DNA of 64,000 nucleotides from Roseateles_B sp051857535 (GTDB lineage Bacteria; Pseudomonadota; Gammaproteobacteria; Burkholderiales; Burkholderiaceae_C), in NCBI RefSeq assembly GCF_051857535.1, contig NZ_JBPZGY010000015.1, positions 1 through 64,000 of the forward strand, in the 5' to 3' direction. The stretch's first letter is position 1, and each line of letters starts with the position of its first letter. This document shows positions 22,226 to 31,879 of the stretch, piece by piece. Made by a program: the position numbers and the translations under genes. The notes beneath the pieces are model-generated. The model ran no database searches, was not told the origin of the DNA, and saw only the letters and a program-made list of their open reading frames with translations.

Positions 22226-24996
22226 CAGTTTGAAGGCTCAGTGGGAAAGACTGCCTGCCACAGGGCCAGCACGGCGGCCTGCAGCGGGGCGGTGCCCTGG
22301 GCGGCCTGGGCGGCTTCGTCCAGCGCGGTGCTCTGCTCGTCCAGGCGGGCCCGGTGCTGCAGGCGGCGCAGCTCGCGGTAGGCATTGGCCGCGTCACGGC
22401 CCACGCCTGCGGGCAGCAGGCCGGCGTCCTCGGCGCGCTGCAGCAGTGCGATGTTGCCCGCATTGGCCAGCAGCTCGGGATGCTGGCCGGAATGCGCCAG
22501 GATCAGGTACTGCAGCGCGAACTCTGCGTCCATCATGCCGCCAGGGCTGTGCTTGACGTCGAAGAGCCCCGGCTTCACCGGTCGCGCCGCGCGCACCTTC
22601 TCGCGCATGGCCTGCACTTCCTGGCGCAGGGCCTGCGGGTCGCGCGGGGCGGTCAGCACCTGGCGGCGCACGGCCTCGAAGCGCTCGGCCAGGCCGGCGT
22701 CCCCAGCGCAGAAGCGGGCCCGGGTGATGGCCTGGTGCTCCCAGGTCCAGGCGGTGTTGCTGCCGCGGCCGATCTGGTAGTTGCCGAAGGAGCTCATGGA
22801 GGTCACCAGCAGGCCGGAATTGCCGTTGGGGCGCAGGGCGGTGTCGATGTCGAAGAGCTCGCCCGCGGCCGTGCGCAGGGTCAGCCAGGTGATGAGCTTG
22901 CGCACGAAGGCGGCGTAGACCTCGGGGGCGTTTTCATCGGTGTCCTGCTCGTTGTCGTACAGGAAGACCACGTCCAGGTCTCCGCCATAGCCCAGCTCCT
23001 TGCCGCCCAGCTTGCCGTAGGCGATGACGGCGAAGCGCGGCTGCTCGCGGTGCTTCTGCTTGAGGCGCGACCAGGCCCAGTCGATGACGCACTGCAGCGT
23101 GGCATCGGCCAGGGCGGAGAGGTCGTCGGCCACCTGCTCGACGGTGATCTCGCCCTCGACGTCGCGCACCAGGGTGCGGAAGACCTCGGCATGGTGGGCG
23201 CGGCGCACGCTGTCCAGCAGCGCCTCCTCGTCGGCCTCGCCGTGCTGGGCCCAGGCGTCGTGGCGGGCCTGCAGGTCGGCGATGAAGGTGGCGCCGTCGA
23301 AACGCTCGTGCAGCAGCCGGGTATCGGCCAGCTCGTCGATCACGCCGGGGTGCTGCATCAGGTAGCGCATGGGCCAGCGGGCCAGGCCCAGCAGGCGCAG
23401 CAGCCGTGTCTGCACCGAGGGGCGCTCGACCAGCAGGGCCAGGTAGCTCTCGCGGCGCAGCAGGGGCTCCATCCAGTCGATGAAGCGCAGCGCGGCGTCC
23501 AGGCTGCATTCGCCGTCGCGCACGCCCAGGGCCGCGCGGCCGACCAGCTTGGCCAGGCGCAGTCGGGACTCCTCGCGCAGGTTCTGCACCCTCGGCTGCT
23601 GCGCCCATCGGCGCACGGCCTCGGCCAGCTCGGGCGGCAGCTTCTCCAGGAATTCGTCGGCGTCCACCGGCAGGGGTGGGCCGCCGCACTGGCCCTTCTT
23701 GCAGCCGCCGGGGGCCTGGCCGTCGTGCAGCAGGGCGTCGAACTCGGTGGCCACCAGCTCGCGCACCTCGCACAGCCGGTCCAGCAGCTGGCAGGCCTCG
23801 GCGCTGCAGGGGAGGTCCATGGAGCGGGCGATCCAGCCCAGGTCCTCGTCGCAGCCGGGCAGGCAGTGGGTCTGCTGGTCGTCCAGGAACTGGATGCGGT
23901 GCTCCACGCGGCGCAGGAAGTCGTAGGCCTCGGCCAGCTTCTCGGCGGTGGCGGGCTTCATCAGGCCGCGCGCGGCCAGGCGGCCCAGGGCCTTGACGGT
24001 GGAGCGGGTGCGGATCTCGGGGAACTGGCCGCCGCGCACCACCTGGAGCAGTTGCACGATGAACTCGATCTCGCGGATACCGCCGCGCGAGAGCTTGACG
24101 TCATTGGCGCGCTCGGGTCGGCCGGCGGCGCGGCGCTGGGCTTCGTCGCGGATCTTGCGGTGCAGTTGGCGCAGGCCCTCGAAGACGCCGTAGTCCAGGT
24201 AGCGGCGGTAGACAAAGGGCGTGACCAGGGAGCGCAGCGCCACGGCGCGCGAGGGCGGCTCGCCCGGCTCGGGCTGGCGGGGCGCCACCACCCGGCTCTT
24301 GAGCCAGGCAAAGCGCTCCCATTCGCGGCCCTGGACGAGGAAGTACTCCTCCAGCATCGACAGGCTCACCACCGGCGGCCCGGAGTTGCCGTTGGGCCGC
24401 AGGGCCAGGTCCACGCGAAAGACCTGGCCGTCCTCGGTGACGTCGCCGATCAGGGCGTAGAGCCGCTTGGCCACCAGGGTGAAGTACTCGTGGGCGGTGA
24501 CGATCCGGGGGCCCAGGGTCTGGCCGTCGTCCTCGTAGACGTAGATCAGGTCGATGTCGGAGGAGACATTGAGCTCGCGACCGCCCAGCTTGCCCATGCC
24601 GATGACCCAGAACTCGATGGGCTCGCCGGCTTCGTTGCGGGGCTCGCCGTTGACTTCGTCCTGCTCCAGCCGGGCTTGCCGCAAGGCGGCGCACAGGGTC
24701 ACCTCGGCCAGGGTGGTCATGGCCTCGGTGATGGCGGGCATGGGGGCGGCCTGCTCGATGTCGGCCACGGCCAGGCGTTCCAGCACCAGGTGGCGGCAGA
24801 CCCGCAGGCTGCTGGCGAGGCTGCGTCCCCCGGACTGCAGCTGGTCGATCAGGGCCTGCATGGTCTCGCGGCCGGGCAGGCCCGGGGGCAGCAAGGGCAG
24901 CTCGGCTTCGTAGCGGCGCCGGATGCGCTGCACGAAGCGACTGTGGGCGGCGCTGGCGCCGCCAGGCTTCGTAAAACTTTGCTCCATGGTGCTCAT
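22225..24996 (-). CDS. glnE: Bifunctional glutamine synthetase adenylyltransferase/adenylyl-removase
   Basis: The 923-residue protein has two nucleotidyltransferase domains. The first has GMGKLGGRELNVSSDIDLIY, the second AYGKLGGKELGYGGDLDVVF, each followed by a regulatory helical domain. It adenylylates or deadenylylates GlnA in nitrogen control. The start at 24996 (MSTMEQSF) is preferred to an upstream in-frame ATG at 25068. It is followed directly by the rhombosortase gene with a 4-bp overlap. Confidence 0.95.
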   Translation of the reverse strand: MSTMEQSFTKPGGASAAHSRFVQRIRRRYEAELPLLPPGLPGRETMQALIDQLQSGGRSLASSLRVCRHLVLERLAVADIEQAAPMPAITEAMTTLAEVTLCAALRQARLEQDEVNGEPRNEAGEPIEFWVIGMGKLGGRELNVSSDIDLIYVYEDDGQTLGPRIVTAHEYFTLVAKRLYALIGDVTEDGQVFRVDLALRPNGNSGPPVVSLSMLEEYFLVQGREWERFAWLKSRVVAPRQPEPGEPPSRAVALRSLVTPFVYRRYLDYGVFEGLRQLHRKIRDEAQRRAAGRPERANDVKLSRGGIREIEFIVQLLQVVRGGQFPEIRTRSTVKALGRLAARGLMKPATAEKLAEAYDFLRRVEHRIQFLDDQQTHCLPGCDEDLGWIARSMDLPCSAEACQLLDRLCEVRELVATEFDALLHDGQAPGGCKKGQCGGPPLPVDADEFLEKLPPELAEAVRRWAQQPRVQNLREESRLRLAKLVGRAALGVRDGECSLDAALRFIDWMEPLLRRESYLALLVERPSVQTRLLRLLGLARWPMRYLMQHPGVIDELADTRLLHERFDGATFIADLQARHDAWAQHGEADEEALLDSVRRAHHAEVFRTLVRDVEGEITVEQVADDLSALADATLQCVIDWAWSRLKQKHREQPRFAVIAYGKLGGKELGYGGDLDVVFLYDNEQDTDENAPEVYAAFVRKLITWLTLRTAAGELFDIDTALRPNGNSGLLVTSMSSFGNYQIGRGSNTAWTWEHQAITRARFCAGDAGLAERFEAVRRQVLTAPRDPQALRQEVQAMREKVRAARPVKPGLFDVKHSPGGMMDAEFALQYLILAHSGQHPELLANAGNIALLQRAEDAGLLPAGVGRDAANAYRELRRLQHRARLDEQSTALDEAAQAAQGTAPLQAAVLALWQAVFPTEPSN

Positions 24997-25136
24997 GCCT
25001 GGGATGCCCCTGGGTAAGATGCCGGTGCATTCCACGAGCGAAGGGCTGCCGTGCGCATCAGCACGCACGCCGGCCGAGGCTTCGAATCAAAACTCATGGT
25101 GTCCACTGCCGATTCCCGGCCTCTCGTGCCTCTGTC

Positions 25137-28100
25137 ATGTCTTCGCTGATTGCCCACACGCTTGCCGCCGTCCGGCGTCCGCTTCGCTGGACGCGCCGCT
25201 GCATGCGTTGGGCCGTCGTAAGCCTGCTGCTGCTGTGCACCTTGCTGCTGGCGGCCTGGCTCACGCTTCACTGGGCGATTCTGCCGCAGCTGGATCGATG
25301 GCGTGCGCCCTTGGAGCAACAGGCCTCCAAGGCGTTGGGCTTGAAGGCCGAGATCGGCCGCCTGGAGGCCGAGCCCGGTGCCTGGCTGCCGGCGCTCACT
25401 CTGCACGACCTGCGTCTGAGCGATGCCCAGGGGCGCACCGCCCTGCGCCTGCCCGAGGTGAAGGCCGTGCTGTCCCTGCGCTCGCTGTACGCCCTGGAGA
25501 TCCGCTTCGCCCAACTGCTGATCAGCAAGCCCGAGCTGGAACTGCGGCGGGACAAGACCGGCCGCATCTTCGTCGCCGGCCTGGACATCGCCGAGGGTGA
25601 GCAGGCCAGTGATGGCGCCGAGCTGGCTGACTGGTTCTTCTCCCAGCCCGAATTCGTGATTCGGCAAGGCCGCATCCGCTGGGTGGACGAAAGGCGCCAG
25701 GCCCCGCCCCTGGAGCTCAGCGGCCTGGACCTGGTCATGCGCAACGGTTTGCTGCGCCACGATGTGCGCCTGGACGCCACGCCGCCGGCGGCCTGGGGCC
25801 AGGCCCTGAGCCTGCGCGGGCGCTTCAAGCAGGCCCTGCTGAGCCGCCCCAGCGAGTTCCAGCGCTGGAGCGGCGAGCTCTTTGCCGACCTGCCCCGGGC
25901 CGATGTGCGTGAACTTCGCCGCTACCTGGACCTGCCCTTTGAGCTGTCCGAAGGCGACGGGGCCCTGCGCGGCTGGGCCGAGATCCGCGAGGGCCAGCCC
26001 CAGGCCCTGACCCTGGACATGGCCCTGCGCTCGGTGCGCATGCGTCTCTCACCGCGGGTCGACGTGCTGGACCTGGGCGGTATTGCCGGCCGCTTGGAAC
26101 TGCGCCGCACTGGCTCGCAGCTGACCCTGGCTGCCAAGCAGCTGGGCTTTGAGCTGGACGATCGCCTGGTCTGGCCGCGCAGCGACTGGTCGCTGAGCGT
26201 GGTGGAGGAACAGGCCGATTCGCGCGGCGTGAGCCAGGACGTGACCCAGGGGCCGGCGCCCGGCCGCATCGTGGGCGGCGAGCTCAGGGCCCAGCATCTG
26301 GACCTGGACCTGCTGGCACGCATCGCCACCAAGCTGCCCCTGGGCGAGCAGCTGCGCCGCCTGGTCGATGACATCGCCCCGCAGGGCGTGCTCAGCGAGC
26401 TCAGTGCCAGCTGGGAGGGCAGCCTGGACGCTCCCAGGCGCTACCGGGCTCGTGGCCAGCTGCAGCAGTTCAGCATGCAGGCGCAGGCGGGTGCCGATGC
26501 CCTCCATATGGGCCGCCCCGGCCTGGATGGCGCCAGCCTGCGCTTCGAGGCCACGGACCGCGGTGGCCAGGCCCAGTTGCACATCACCGGGGGCTCGGTG
26601 GAGTTCCCGGGCGTGTTCGAGGCCCCGCGCATCCCCATTCAGCGGCTGTCGGCTCAGCTGGACTGGCGCATCGAGCCGCGCGACCAGGGCCTGCCCCTGG
26701 TCGAGCTGAAGGCCAGCGAGGTCAGCGTGGCCAACGACGACCTGCTGGGGGAGCTGGAGGCCACCTGGCGTACCGGCCCTGGCGAGGGTGTGGGCCGCGG
26801 CGGGCGCTTGCCCGGACTGCTGGACATCAACGGGCGCCTGTCCGAGGCCAAGGCGGCGGCGGTCTGGCGCTACCTGCCCCTGGGCGTGGGCGAGCAGGCC
26901 CGCCACTATGTGCGCGATGCCGTGCTGGACGGCACGGCCAGCAATGTGCAGTTCCGCAGCCGCGGCGATCTCTGGGACTTCCCCTATGACCGCAGCAGGG
27001 ATGGCCAGTTCCGCATCAGTGCCCAGGCCCGCGACGTGCTGCTGGCCTATGTGCCCAGCCATGCCGCACGCGACGGCGCGCCGGCCTACGAATCGCCCTG
27101 GCCTGTGATGGAGCGAGTGCAGGCCGAGCTGCTCTTTGAACGTGGCAGCATGAGCATCCGCAATGGCCGCGCCCAGGTGCTGGGCTACGAGCTCAGCAAT
27201 GTGAATGGCGGCATCAAGGACCTGATCCATCACCAGGTGCTCGCGCTGGAGGGCAGCGGGCGCGGGCCGGCTTCGGAGCTGATCCGCTTCGTCAACGTCT
27301 CGCCGGTAGGCCCCTGGACCGGCAATGCCCTGGCCACAGCCTCCGGCAATGGCAACGTCGGCCTCAAGCTGAGCCTTCAGATGCCGCTGGACCGCGTGGA
27401 GGCCACCCAGCTCAAGGGCAGCGTGCAGTTGCAGGGCAATGACTTGCGCCTTCGGCCTGACGTGCCCCTGCTGGGATCGGCGCGCGGGCGGGTGGACTTC
27501 GACCACAAGGGCATGCAGGTCGTCGGTGGACAAGCCCAAGTGCTGGGTGGGGACGCCAGCCTCGAGGGCGGGAGCCAGAAGGATGGCAGCCTGCGGTTCA
27601 CCTGCCAGGGCACGGCCACCGCCGAGGGCCTGCGCCGCGCGAGCGAGCTGGGCCTGTTGAGCCGCCTGGGCAGCTTCATGAGCGGGCAGGCCGCCTACCG
27701 GCTGCTGCTGGGCATCCGCGGCGGCGCCACCGAGGTCTCGGTGCAGTCCTCGCTGCAGGGCCTGGGTGTGGAGCTGCCTGCGCCGCTGCGCAAGGACGCC
27801 GACGCCAGCCTGCCCTTGCTCTACCAGACCCAGGGCCTGGGACCGCAGCGCGACGAGCTCCGCCTGGATCTCGGCAATCTGCTGCATGCCCAGTACCAGC
27901 GTGACACCAGCGACCCGGAGTCGCCCAAGGTGCTGCGTGGTGCCATCGCCGTCGAGGACAAACTGCCCGCCCTGCCCGACAGCGGCGTGCTTTTCCAGGC
28001 CCGACTGGGCCGCGTGCAGGCCGATCCCTGGCTGGCCGCAGAGTCCCAGCTGCTGGGTTCCTTGCCGGCATCGGGAAGTGCGGCCGCCGGCAATGCCGAG

Positions 28101-29288
28101 GGCGGCTACGGCCCCAGCCGCATCCAGTTGCAGGCCCAGCAGCTGCTGGCGGGCGGCCGCGCGATCAACAAGCTCAACGCCACGCTCAGCCGCACGGACG
28201 CCTGGTCCTGGCGCGGCACCCTGGATGCCGAGCAACTGGCCGGCCAGATCGACTGGCGGGACAACGCTGCGCCGCAGGGCGGCCGCCTCTTCGCGCGCCT
28301 GAGCCGCCTCTCACTGCCCAAGAGCGAGGCCGATTCGGTCAGCCAGCTGCTGGACAAGTCCGACACCCAGGTGCCGGCCCTGGACGTGGTGGTGGAGGAT
28401 TTCGAGCTTCGCGGCAAGCGGCTGGGGCGCCTGGAGGTCGAGGCGCAGCTGCAGGGACCGCGCCTGCCCGGTGGGCGCGAGTGGAAGCTCAACCGTCTGC
28501 AGCTCAAGAACCCGGACGCCATGCTCAGCGCCACCGGCCAATGGAAGGCCGAGGCCGGCCAGACCCAGCGACGCACACAGCTGGACTGGCAGCTGGACGT
28601 GGCCGATGCAGGCAAGCTGCTGGAGCGTATCGGTCAGGGTCAGGTCTTGCGCAGCGGACGAGGCAAGCTGCGCGGGCAACTGGGATGGCAGGGCTCGCCG
28701 CTGTCGCCCGATTACGCCAGCATGGCGGGACAGCTCAACGTGGCGCTGGACGCCGGCCAGTTCCTCAAGGCCGAGCCCGGCGTCGGCCGTCTGTTGGGGG
28801 TGCTGAGCCTGCAGAGCCTGCCGCGGCGCCTGCTGCTGGACTTCCGTGATGTGTTCGCCGAAGGCTTCGCCTTCGACAGTTTCGAGGGCGACGTGCGCAT
28901 CGAACGCGGCCTGGCCCGCAGCGAGAACCTGCGCATGCGTGGCGTGCAGGCCCTGGTGCTGATGGATGGCACGGCCGACCTGGCCCGCGAGACCCAGGAC
29001 CTGCGCGTGCTGGTCGTCCCGCAGGTCAACGCAGGCGGGGCTTCGCTGGCCTATGCCGCCATCAATCCGGCCATCGGCCTGGGCACCTTCCTGGCCCAGC
29101 TGCTGCTGCGCAAGCCCATGGCGGCGGCGAGCACCAGCGAGTTCCACGTCACCGGCACTTGGGAGTCGCCCAAGGTCGAGGAGGTGCCGCACAAGGGCGG
29201 CGTACCCGAGGATGCCGCCAGCCGGCCGGCCGGCGCTGGCTCGGCGCCGGCCTCGAGTGCGTCCGCGCCCCCATCGTTTGCATCCTGA
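25137..29288 (+). CDS. YhdP-family AsmA-like protein (phospholipid transport)
   Basis: The 1383-residue protein has a single N-terminal membrane anchor (VVSLLLLCTLLLAAWLTLHW) and a very long periplasmic region of beta-rich repeats. The C-terminal stretch NAGGASLAYAAINPAIGLGT is typical of YhdP/AsmA-like proteins. These bridge the envelope and move phospholipids to the outer membrane. It is divergent from glnE. The nitrilase gene starts 10 bp downstream, the usual order in Burkholderiales. A proline/alanine/serine-rich tail ends the protein. Confidence 0.88.
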   Translation: MSSLIAHTLAAVRRPLRWTRRCMRWAVVSLLLLCTLLLAAWLTLHWAILPQLDRWRAPLEQQASKALGLKAEIGRLEAEPGAWLPALTLHDLRLSDAQGRTALRLPEVKAVLSLRSLYALEIRFAQLLISKPELELRRDKTGRIFVAGLDIAEGEQASDGAELADWFFSQPEFVIRQGRIRWVDERRQAPPLELSGLDLVMRNGLLRHDVRLDATPPAAWGQALSLRGRFKQALLSRPSEFQRWSGELFADLPRADVRELRRYLDLPFELSEGDGALRGWAEIREGQPQALTLDMALRSVRMRLSPRVDVLDLGGIAGRLELRRTGSQLTLAAKQLGFELDDRLVWPRSDWSLSVVEEQADSRGVSQDVTQGPAPGRIVGGELRAQHLDLDLLARIATKLPLGEQLRRLVDDIAPQGVLSELSASWEGSLDAPRRYRARGQLQQFSMQAQAGADALHMGRPGLDGASLRFEATDRGGQAQLHITGGSVEFPGVFEAPRIPIQRLSAQLDWRIEPRDQGLPLVELKASEVSVANDDLLGELEATWRTGPGEGVGRGGRLPGLLDINGRLSEAKAAAVWRYLPLGVGEQARHYVRDAVLDGTASNVQFRSRGDLWDFPYDRSRDGQFRISAQARDVLLAYVPSHAARDGAPAYESPWPVMERVQAELLFERGSMSIRNGRAQVLGYELSNVNGGIKDLIHHQVLALEGSGRGPASELIRFVNVSPVGPWTGNALATASGNGNVGLKLSLQMPLDRVEATQLKGSVQLQGNDLRLRPDVPLLGSARGRVDFDHKGMQVVGGQAQVLGGDASLEGGSQKDGSLRFTCQGTATAEGLRRASELGLLSRLGSFMSGQAAYRLLLGIRGGATEVSVQSSLQGLGVELPAPLRKDADASLPLLYQTQGLGPQRDELRLDLGNLLHAQYQRDTSDPESPKVLRGAIAVEDKLPALPDSGVLFQARLGRVQADPWLAAESQLLGSLPASGSAAAGNAEGGYGPSRIQLQAQQLLAGGRAINKLNATLSRTDAWSWRGTLDAEQLAGQIDWRDNAAPQGGRLFARLSRLSLPKSEADSVSQLLDKSDTQVPALDVVVEDFELRGKRLGRLEVEAQLQGPRLPGGREWKLNRLQLKNPDAMLSATGQWKAEAGQTQRRTQLDWQLDVADAGKLLERIGQGQVLRSGRGKLRGQLGWQGSPLSPDYASMAGQLNVALDAGQFLKAEPGVGRLLGVLSLQSLPRRLLLDFRDVFAEGFAFDSFEGDVRIERGLARSENLRMRGVQALVLMDGTADLARETQDLRVLVVPQVNAGGASLAYAAINPAIGLGTFLAQLLLRKPMAAASTSEFHVTGTWESPKVEEVPHKGGVPEDAASRPAGAGSAPASSASAPPSFAS

Positions 29289-29298
29289 GGAGAATCCC

Positions 29299-30153
29299 AT
29301 GAAGATAGCCGCCATCCAGATGGTGTCCACCCCCGATGTGGCCCGCAATCTGGCCCGTGCCTGCGAGCTGATGGCCCAGGCCGCCGCCGAGGGCGCCGAG
29401 GCCGTGGCCCTGCCCGAGTACTTCTGCCTGATGGGCCTGCAGGACCGCGACAAGCTGGCCGTCGCCGAGCGGGACCTGGCCCTGGACCCCGAGGCCGCCG
29501 CGCCGCTGCAGCGCGCGCTGGCGCAGGCGGCGCGCGAGCTGGGTGTCTGGGTGCTGGGTGGCACGCTGCCCATCGATGGCGAGGGCGCGGCAGCGGGCCA
29601 GCGCGTGCGCAACAGCGTCTGCGTCTACGCGCCCGACGGCCGGCGTGCGGCCCGCTACGACAAGATCCACCTCTTCCGCTTCAACAATGGCCGCGAGGCC
29701 TACGACGAAGGCCAGGTGCTGGAGCGGGGCGAGCAGCCCGTCACCGTTGAGCTGATGGCCCGCGACGGCCGGGCCTGGCGCACGGGCTTGTCGGTCTGCT
29801 ATGACCTGCGCTTCCCCGAGCTCTTTCGCGCGATGAGCTTCACGCCGGGCCAGCCGCCCTGCGACCTCATCGCCGTGCCCGCGGCCTTTACCTACACCAC
29901 GGGTGAGGCGCATTGGGAGCTGCTGCTGCGCGCCCGGGCTGTCGAGAACCAGGCCTATGTGATCGCCCCCGCGCAAGGCGGCCGGCACGAGAACGGCCGC
30001 CGGACCTGGGGCCACAGCATGGTCATCGACCCCTGGGGCCAGGTGCTGGCCTGCCTGCCGGAAGGCGAGGGCGTGGTGATGGCCGAGCTGGACGCCGACC
30101 GCCTGGCCGCCGTGCGCAGCCAGCTGCCGGCCCTGCAGCACCGCCTGCTGTGA
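29299..30153 (+). CDS. Carbon-nitrogen hydrolase (Nit1-type deaminated glutathione amidase-like)
   Basis: The 284-residue nitrilase-superfamily enzyme has the Glu (ALPEYF), Lys (RYDKIHLFRF) and Cys (LSVCYDLRFPELF) of the catalytic triad. The pattern resembles the Nit1 clade that cleaves deaminated glutathione. AGGAGA precedes the ATG. It is cotranscribed with the YhdP-like gene. The tldD that often follows in relatives is absent here. Confidence 0.88.
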   Translation: MKIAAIQMVSTPDVARNLARACELMAQAAAEGAEAVALPEYFCLMGLQDRDKLAVAERDLALDPEAAAPLQRALAQAARELGVWVLGGTLPIDGEGAAAGQRVRNSVCVYAPDGRRAARYDKIHLFRFNNGREAYDEGQVLERGEQPVTVELMARDGRAWRTGLSVCYDLRFPELFRAMSFTPGQPPCDLIAVPAAFTYTTGEAHWELLLRARAVENQAYVIAPAQGGRHENGRRTWGHSMVIDPWGQVLACLPEGEGVVMAELDADRLAAVRSQLPALQHRLL

Positions 30154-30193
30154 GCTGAGGCGCGGCGCGAATGCCCGGCGGCCGGCGCGCCGA

Positions 30194-30218
30194 GACAGGC
30201 AGGCTTTGCCCGTCTTTT
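30194..30218 (+). terminator. Possible intrinsic terminator after the nitrilase gene
   Basis: GACAGGCA (30194-30201) can pair with TGCCCGTC (30207-30214) with one mismatch around a short loop, followed by TTTT. It is short and imperfect. Confidence 0.4.
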
Positions 30219-30270
30219 CCCGGCTTGGACCCAGGGGCAGATCGGCACCATGGAGGCCTGGAGACTGCCC

Positions 30271-30828
30271 ATGATGCGCCCCGTCCTGCCCCTTCTTCTC
30301 GCCCTGGCCCTGCCCGTCATGCTGGTTGGCTGCGGCACGCCGGCCGAGCCTGCGCACATGAGCCTGCGCTCTGCCGAGCGCCTGCAGTTGCGCAGCTGGA
30401 TTCCGGACACGCTCAAGGGCCAGATCCGACTGGGCGCCGTCAGCGGCGGGGCGGAGACCTGGAAGTACTGGGGCTCCAGGATCAGCGATGACAGCCTGCG
30501 CATCGCGATCGACGAGTCCCTGCGCGGCGTGGGCCTGGCGGCGGTGATGCCGGAGGGCGGCCGCTTCGAACTGCAGGCCAGGCTGCTGAAGCTGGAACAG
30601 CCCAAGGTTGCGGCCGACGTGACCGTGGCCCTGTCCGTGAGCTATCGCCTCGTGGAGCGCGCCAGCGGACGGCTGGTGTACGAACGCCAGATGCGACTGG
30701 TCCACACCACGCCGCTGGACGCCGCCTGGTTGGACATGAACGAGCGCCTGCGCCTGGCCAATGAGGCGGCGCTGCACCAGTCCCTGCAAACCCTGGTGCG
30801 CGAGCTGATCGAGCTGCGCCTGAGCTGA
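30271..30828 (+). CDS. Predicted lipoprotein of unknown function
   Basis: The 185-residue protein has a type II signal peptide with lipobox LVGC (C21), so it is membrane-anchored. The rest holds a mixed alpha/beta domain, with FELQARLLKLEQPKVAADVT and VSYRLVERASGRLVYERQ, similar to the PqiC/ABC-auxiliary lipoprotein group. The start at 30271 has GGAG upstream; 30250 is an alternative. There is no transport operon next to it. Confidence 0.7.
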   Translation: MMRPVLPLLLALALPVMLVGCGTPAEPAHMSLRSAERLQLRSWIPDTLKGQIRLGAVSGGAETWKYWGSRISDDSLRIAIDESLRGVGLAAVMPEGGRFELQARLLKLEQPKVAADVTVALSVSYRLVERASGRLVYERQMRLVHTTPLDAAWLDMNERLRLANEAALHQSLQTLVRELIELRLS

Positions 30829-30881
30829 GTCGCCGCAGGACAATGGCGGCGCCATCTCCGTGGCAACTGCCGGAGCCTGCC

Positions 30882-31223
30882 ATGCCCTCCTTCGATTCTG
30901 ACCGTCCCCTGCTGATGCTCACGACCCTGCCCAGCCGCGAGGCCGCCCAGGCCCTGGCGCGCGAGGCGGTGCAGCGGCATCTGGCCGCCTGCGCGCAGAT
31001 CCAGGCCGTCGAGAGCATCTACCACTGGCAGGGCAAGGTCTGCGAAGACGCCGAATGGCGCCTGTTGCTCAAGACCACGCAGGGCCGCCAGGCCGCTCTG
31101 GCCGCCCTGGTGGCGGACCTGCATCCCTACGAGCTGCCGGCCTTGCTGAGCGTGCCGGTGCAGTGGTCCGAGCCCGCCTTCGCCGCCTGGATCACCGAGG
31201 CCGTGGCGGACCCGCAGGCCTGA
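30882..31223 (+). CDS. cutA: Divalent cation tolerance protein CutA
   Basis: The 113-residue protein matches CutA1: LPSREAAQALAREAVQRHLA, AACAQIQAVESIYHWQGKV, EWRLLLKTT and HPYELPALLSVPV. CutA1 forms small trimers and has been linked to metal tolerance. CGGAG precedes the ATG at 30882. Confidence 0.92.
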   Translation: MPSFDSDRPLLMLTTLPSREAAQALAREAVQRHLAACAQIQAVESIYHWQGKVCEDAEWRLLLKTTQGRQAALAALVADLHPYELPALLSVPVQWSEPAFAAWITEAVADPQA

Positions 31224-31620
31224 GCGTTGCGCAGCGCCTGAGTTGGTGCGTGCCATCCTGAGGGCCTCCTCTACCGGCCGCAGGGCTGCGCCCAGGCCTC
31301 GATCTGAAGGCGTGGACGCGAAGCCCATGGTCAGTGTGCCCAACGGATTGGCTGGTGGGTTCCTGGTGCTCGTCCATGGGCACTGACCCTAGCTGTAAAG
31401 CTTTACAGGTTGGTTCCGTTTTTGGTGTAACAAGCCTTCGCCCTAGGTGCTTGCCCCATGGGGCGGCGACTGACGCGCCGCATAGCCTTCGATCCGCTTT
31501 GCGCGACATCCGTTGGCGAAGGCCGCCGGGGCATGGCGCAGCTGTCAGCGTTGCCCAGGGGCGTTCGCAGGCGGTGGGCCAGCGCAAGGTTTTCAAACTC
31601 AACCTAGCAAGGAGACTCCC
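31224..31620. promoter_or_regulatory. 397-bp upstream region of the lanthipeptide gene with a 16-bp palindrome
   Basis: No reading frame in this stretch has convincing coding features. A perfect palindrome CTGTAAAGCTTTACAG lies at 31393-31408 and stands out by its AT content in GC-rich DNA. It is a candidate operator for a dimeric regulator. A second palindrome, GCCCCATGGGGC at 31453-31464, is less remarkable in this composition. Promoter boxes could not be placed with confidence. Confidence 0.45.
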
Positions 31621-31809
31621 ATGAACGAAATCACCAGCGCACTGCAGCAAGTCCAGCAATGGATGCAGGATGAGTCCGCCGCCAGCCCGGCAGGCCCGCT
31701 GTTCTCCAGCGGCGTCTACAGCGAGTCCGAAATCGCTGGCGACGTGTCCATCGAAACCCGCCAGGGCTGCTCCAGCTGCTCGGGCTCGCGCACCATCATG
31801 TGCTGCTGA
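31621..31809 (+). CDS. Class II lanthipeptide precursor (LanA-like)
   Basis: The 62-residue peptide has an acidic leader (MNEITSALQQVQQWMQDE onward, to about YSESEIAG). The core is rich in Ser, Thr and Cys: DVSIETRQ then GCSSCSGSRTIMCC. Four Cys and several Ser/Thr residues allow lanthionine rings. The C-terminal CC recalls the lacticin-481 group. AAGGAGA precedes the ATG. The LanM gene follows after a hairpin. The cleavage point is inferred; AG before DVS is the best candidate. Confidence 0.88.
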   Translation: MNEITSALQQVQQWMQDESAASPAGPLFSSGVYSESEIAGDVSIETRQGCSSCSGSRTIMCC

Positions 31810-31851
31810 TGTCTTGAAGTACCCGGGCCGGGCGCTTATGGCGTCAGGTCC

Positions 31852-31879
31852 GGGCGCCCCGCTTCCGGGCGGGGCGTCC
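31852..31879 (+). promoter_or_regulatory. 10-bp stem hairpin between lanA and lanM
   Basis: GGGCGCCCCG (31852-31861) pairs with CGGGGCGTCC (31870-31879), one G-T pair included, around an 8-nt loop, with no T run after it. Such leaky hairpins often raise the precursor transcript above that of the modifying enzyme. It supports placing the lanM start after it, at 31931. Confidence 0.55.

Noticed and set aside
22354..25017. Very long plus-strand open frame (887 codons) opposite glnE
   Set aside because: It mirrors glnE codons, is low complexity (Gly, Ala, Gln, Val, Leu rich), has no domain, and arises from strong GC bias at third positions.
26049..28235. Long minus-strand frame opposite the YhdP-like gene
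   Set aside because: Low-complexity shadow of the plus-strand gene without a start site or recognisable domain.
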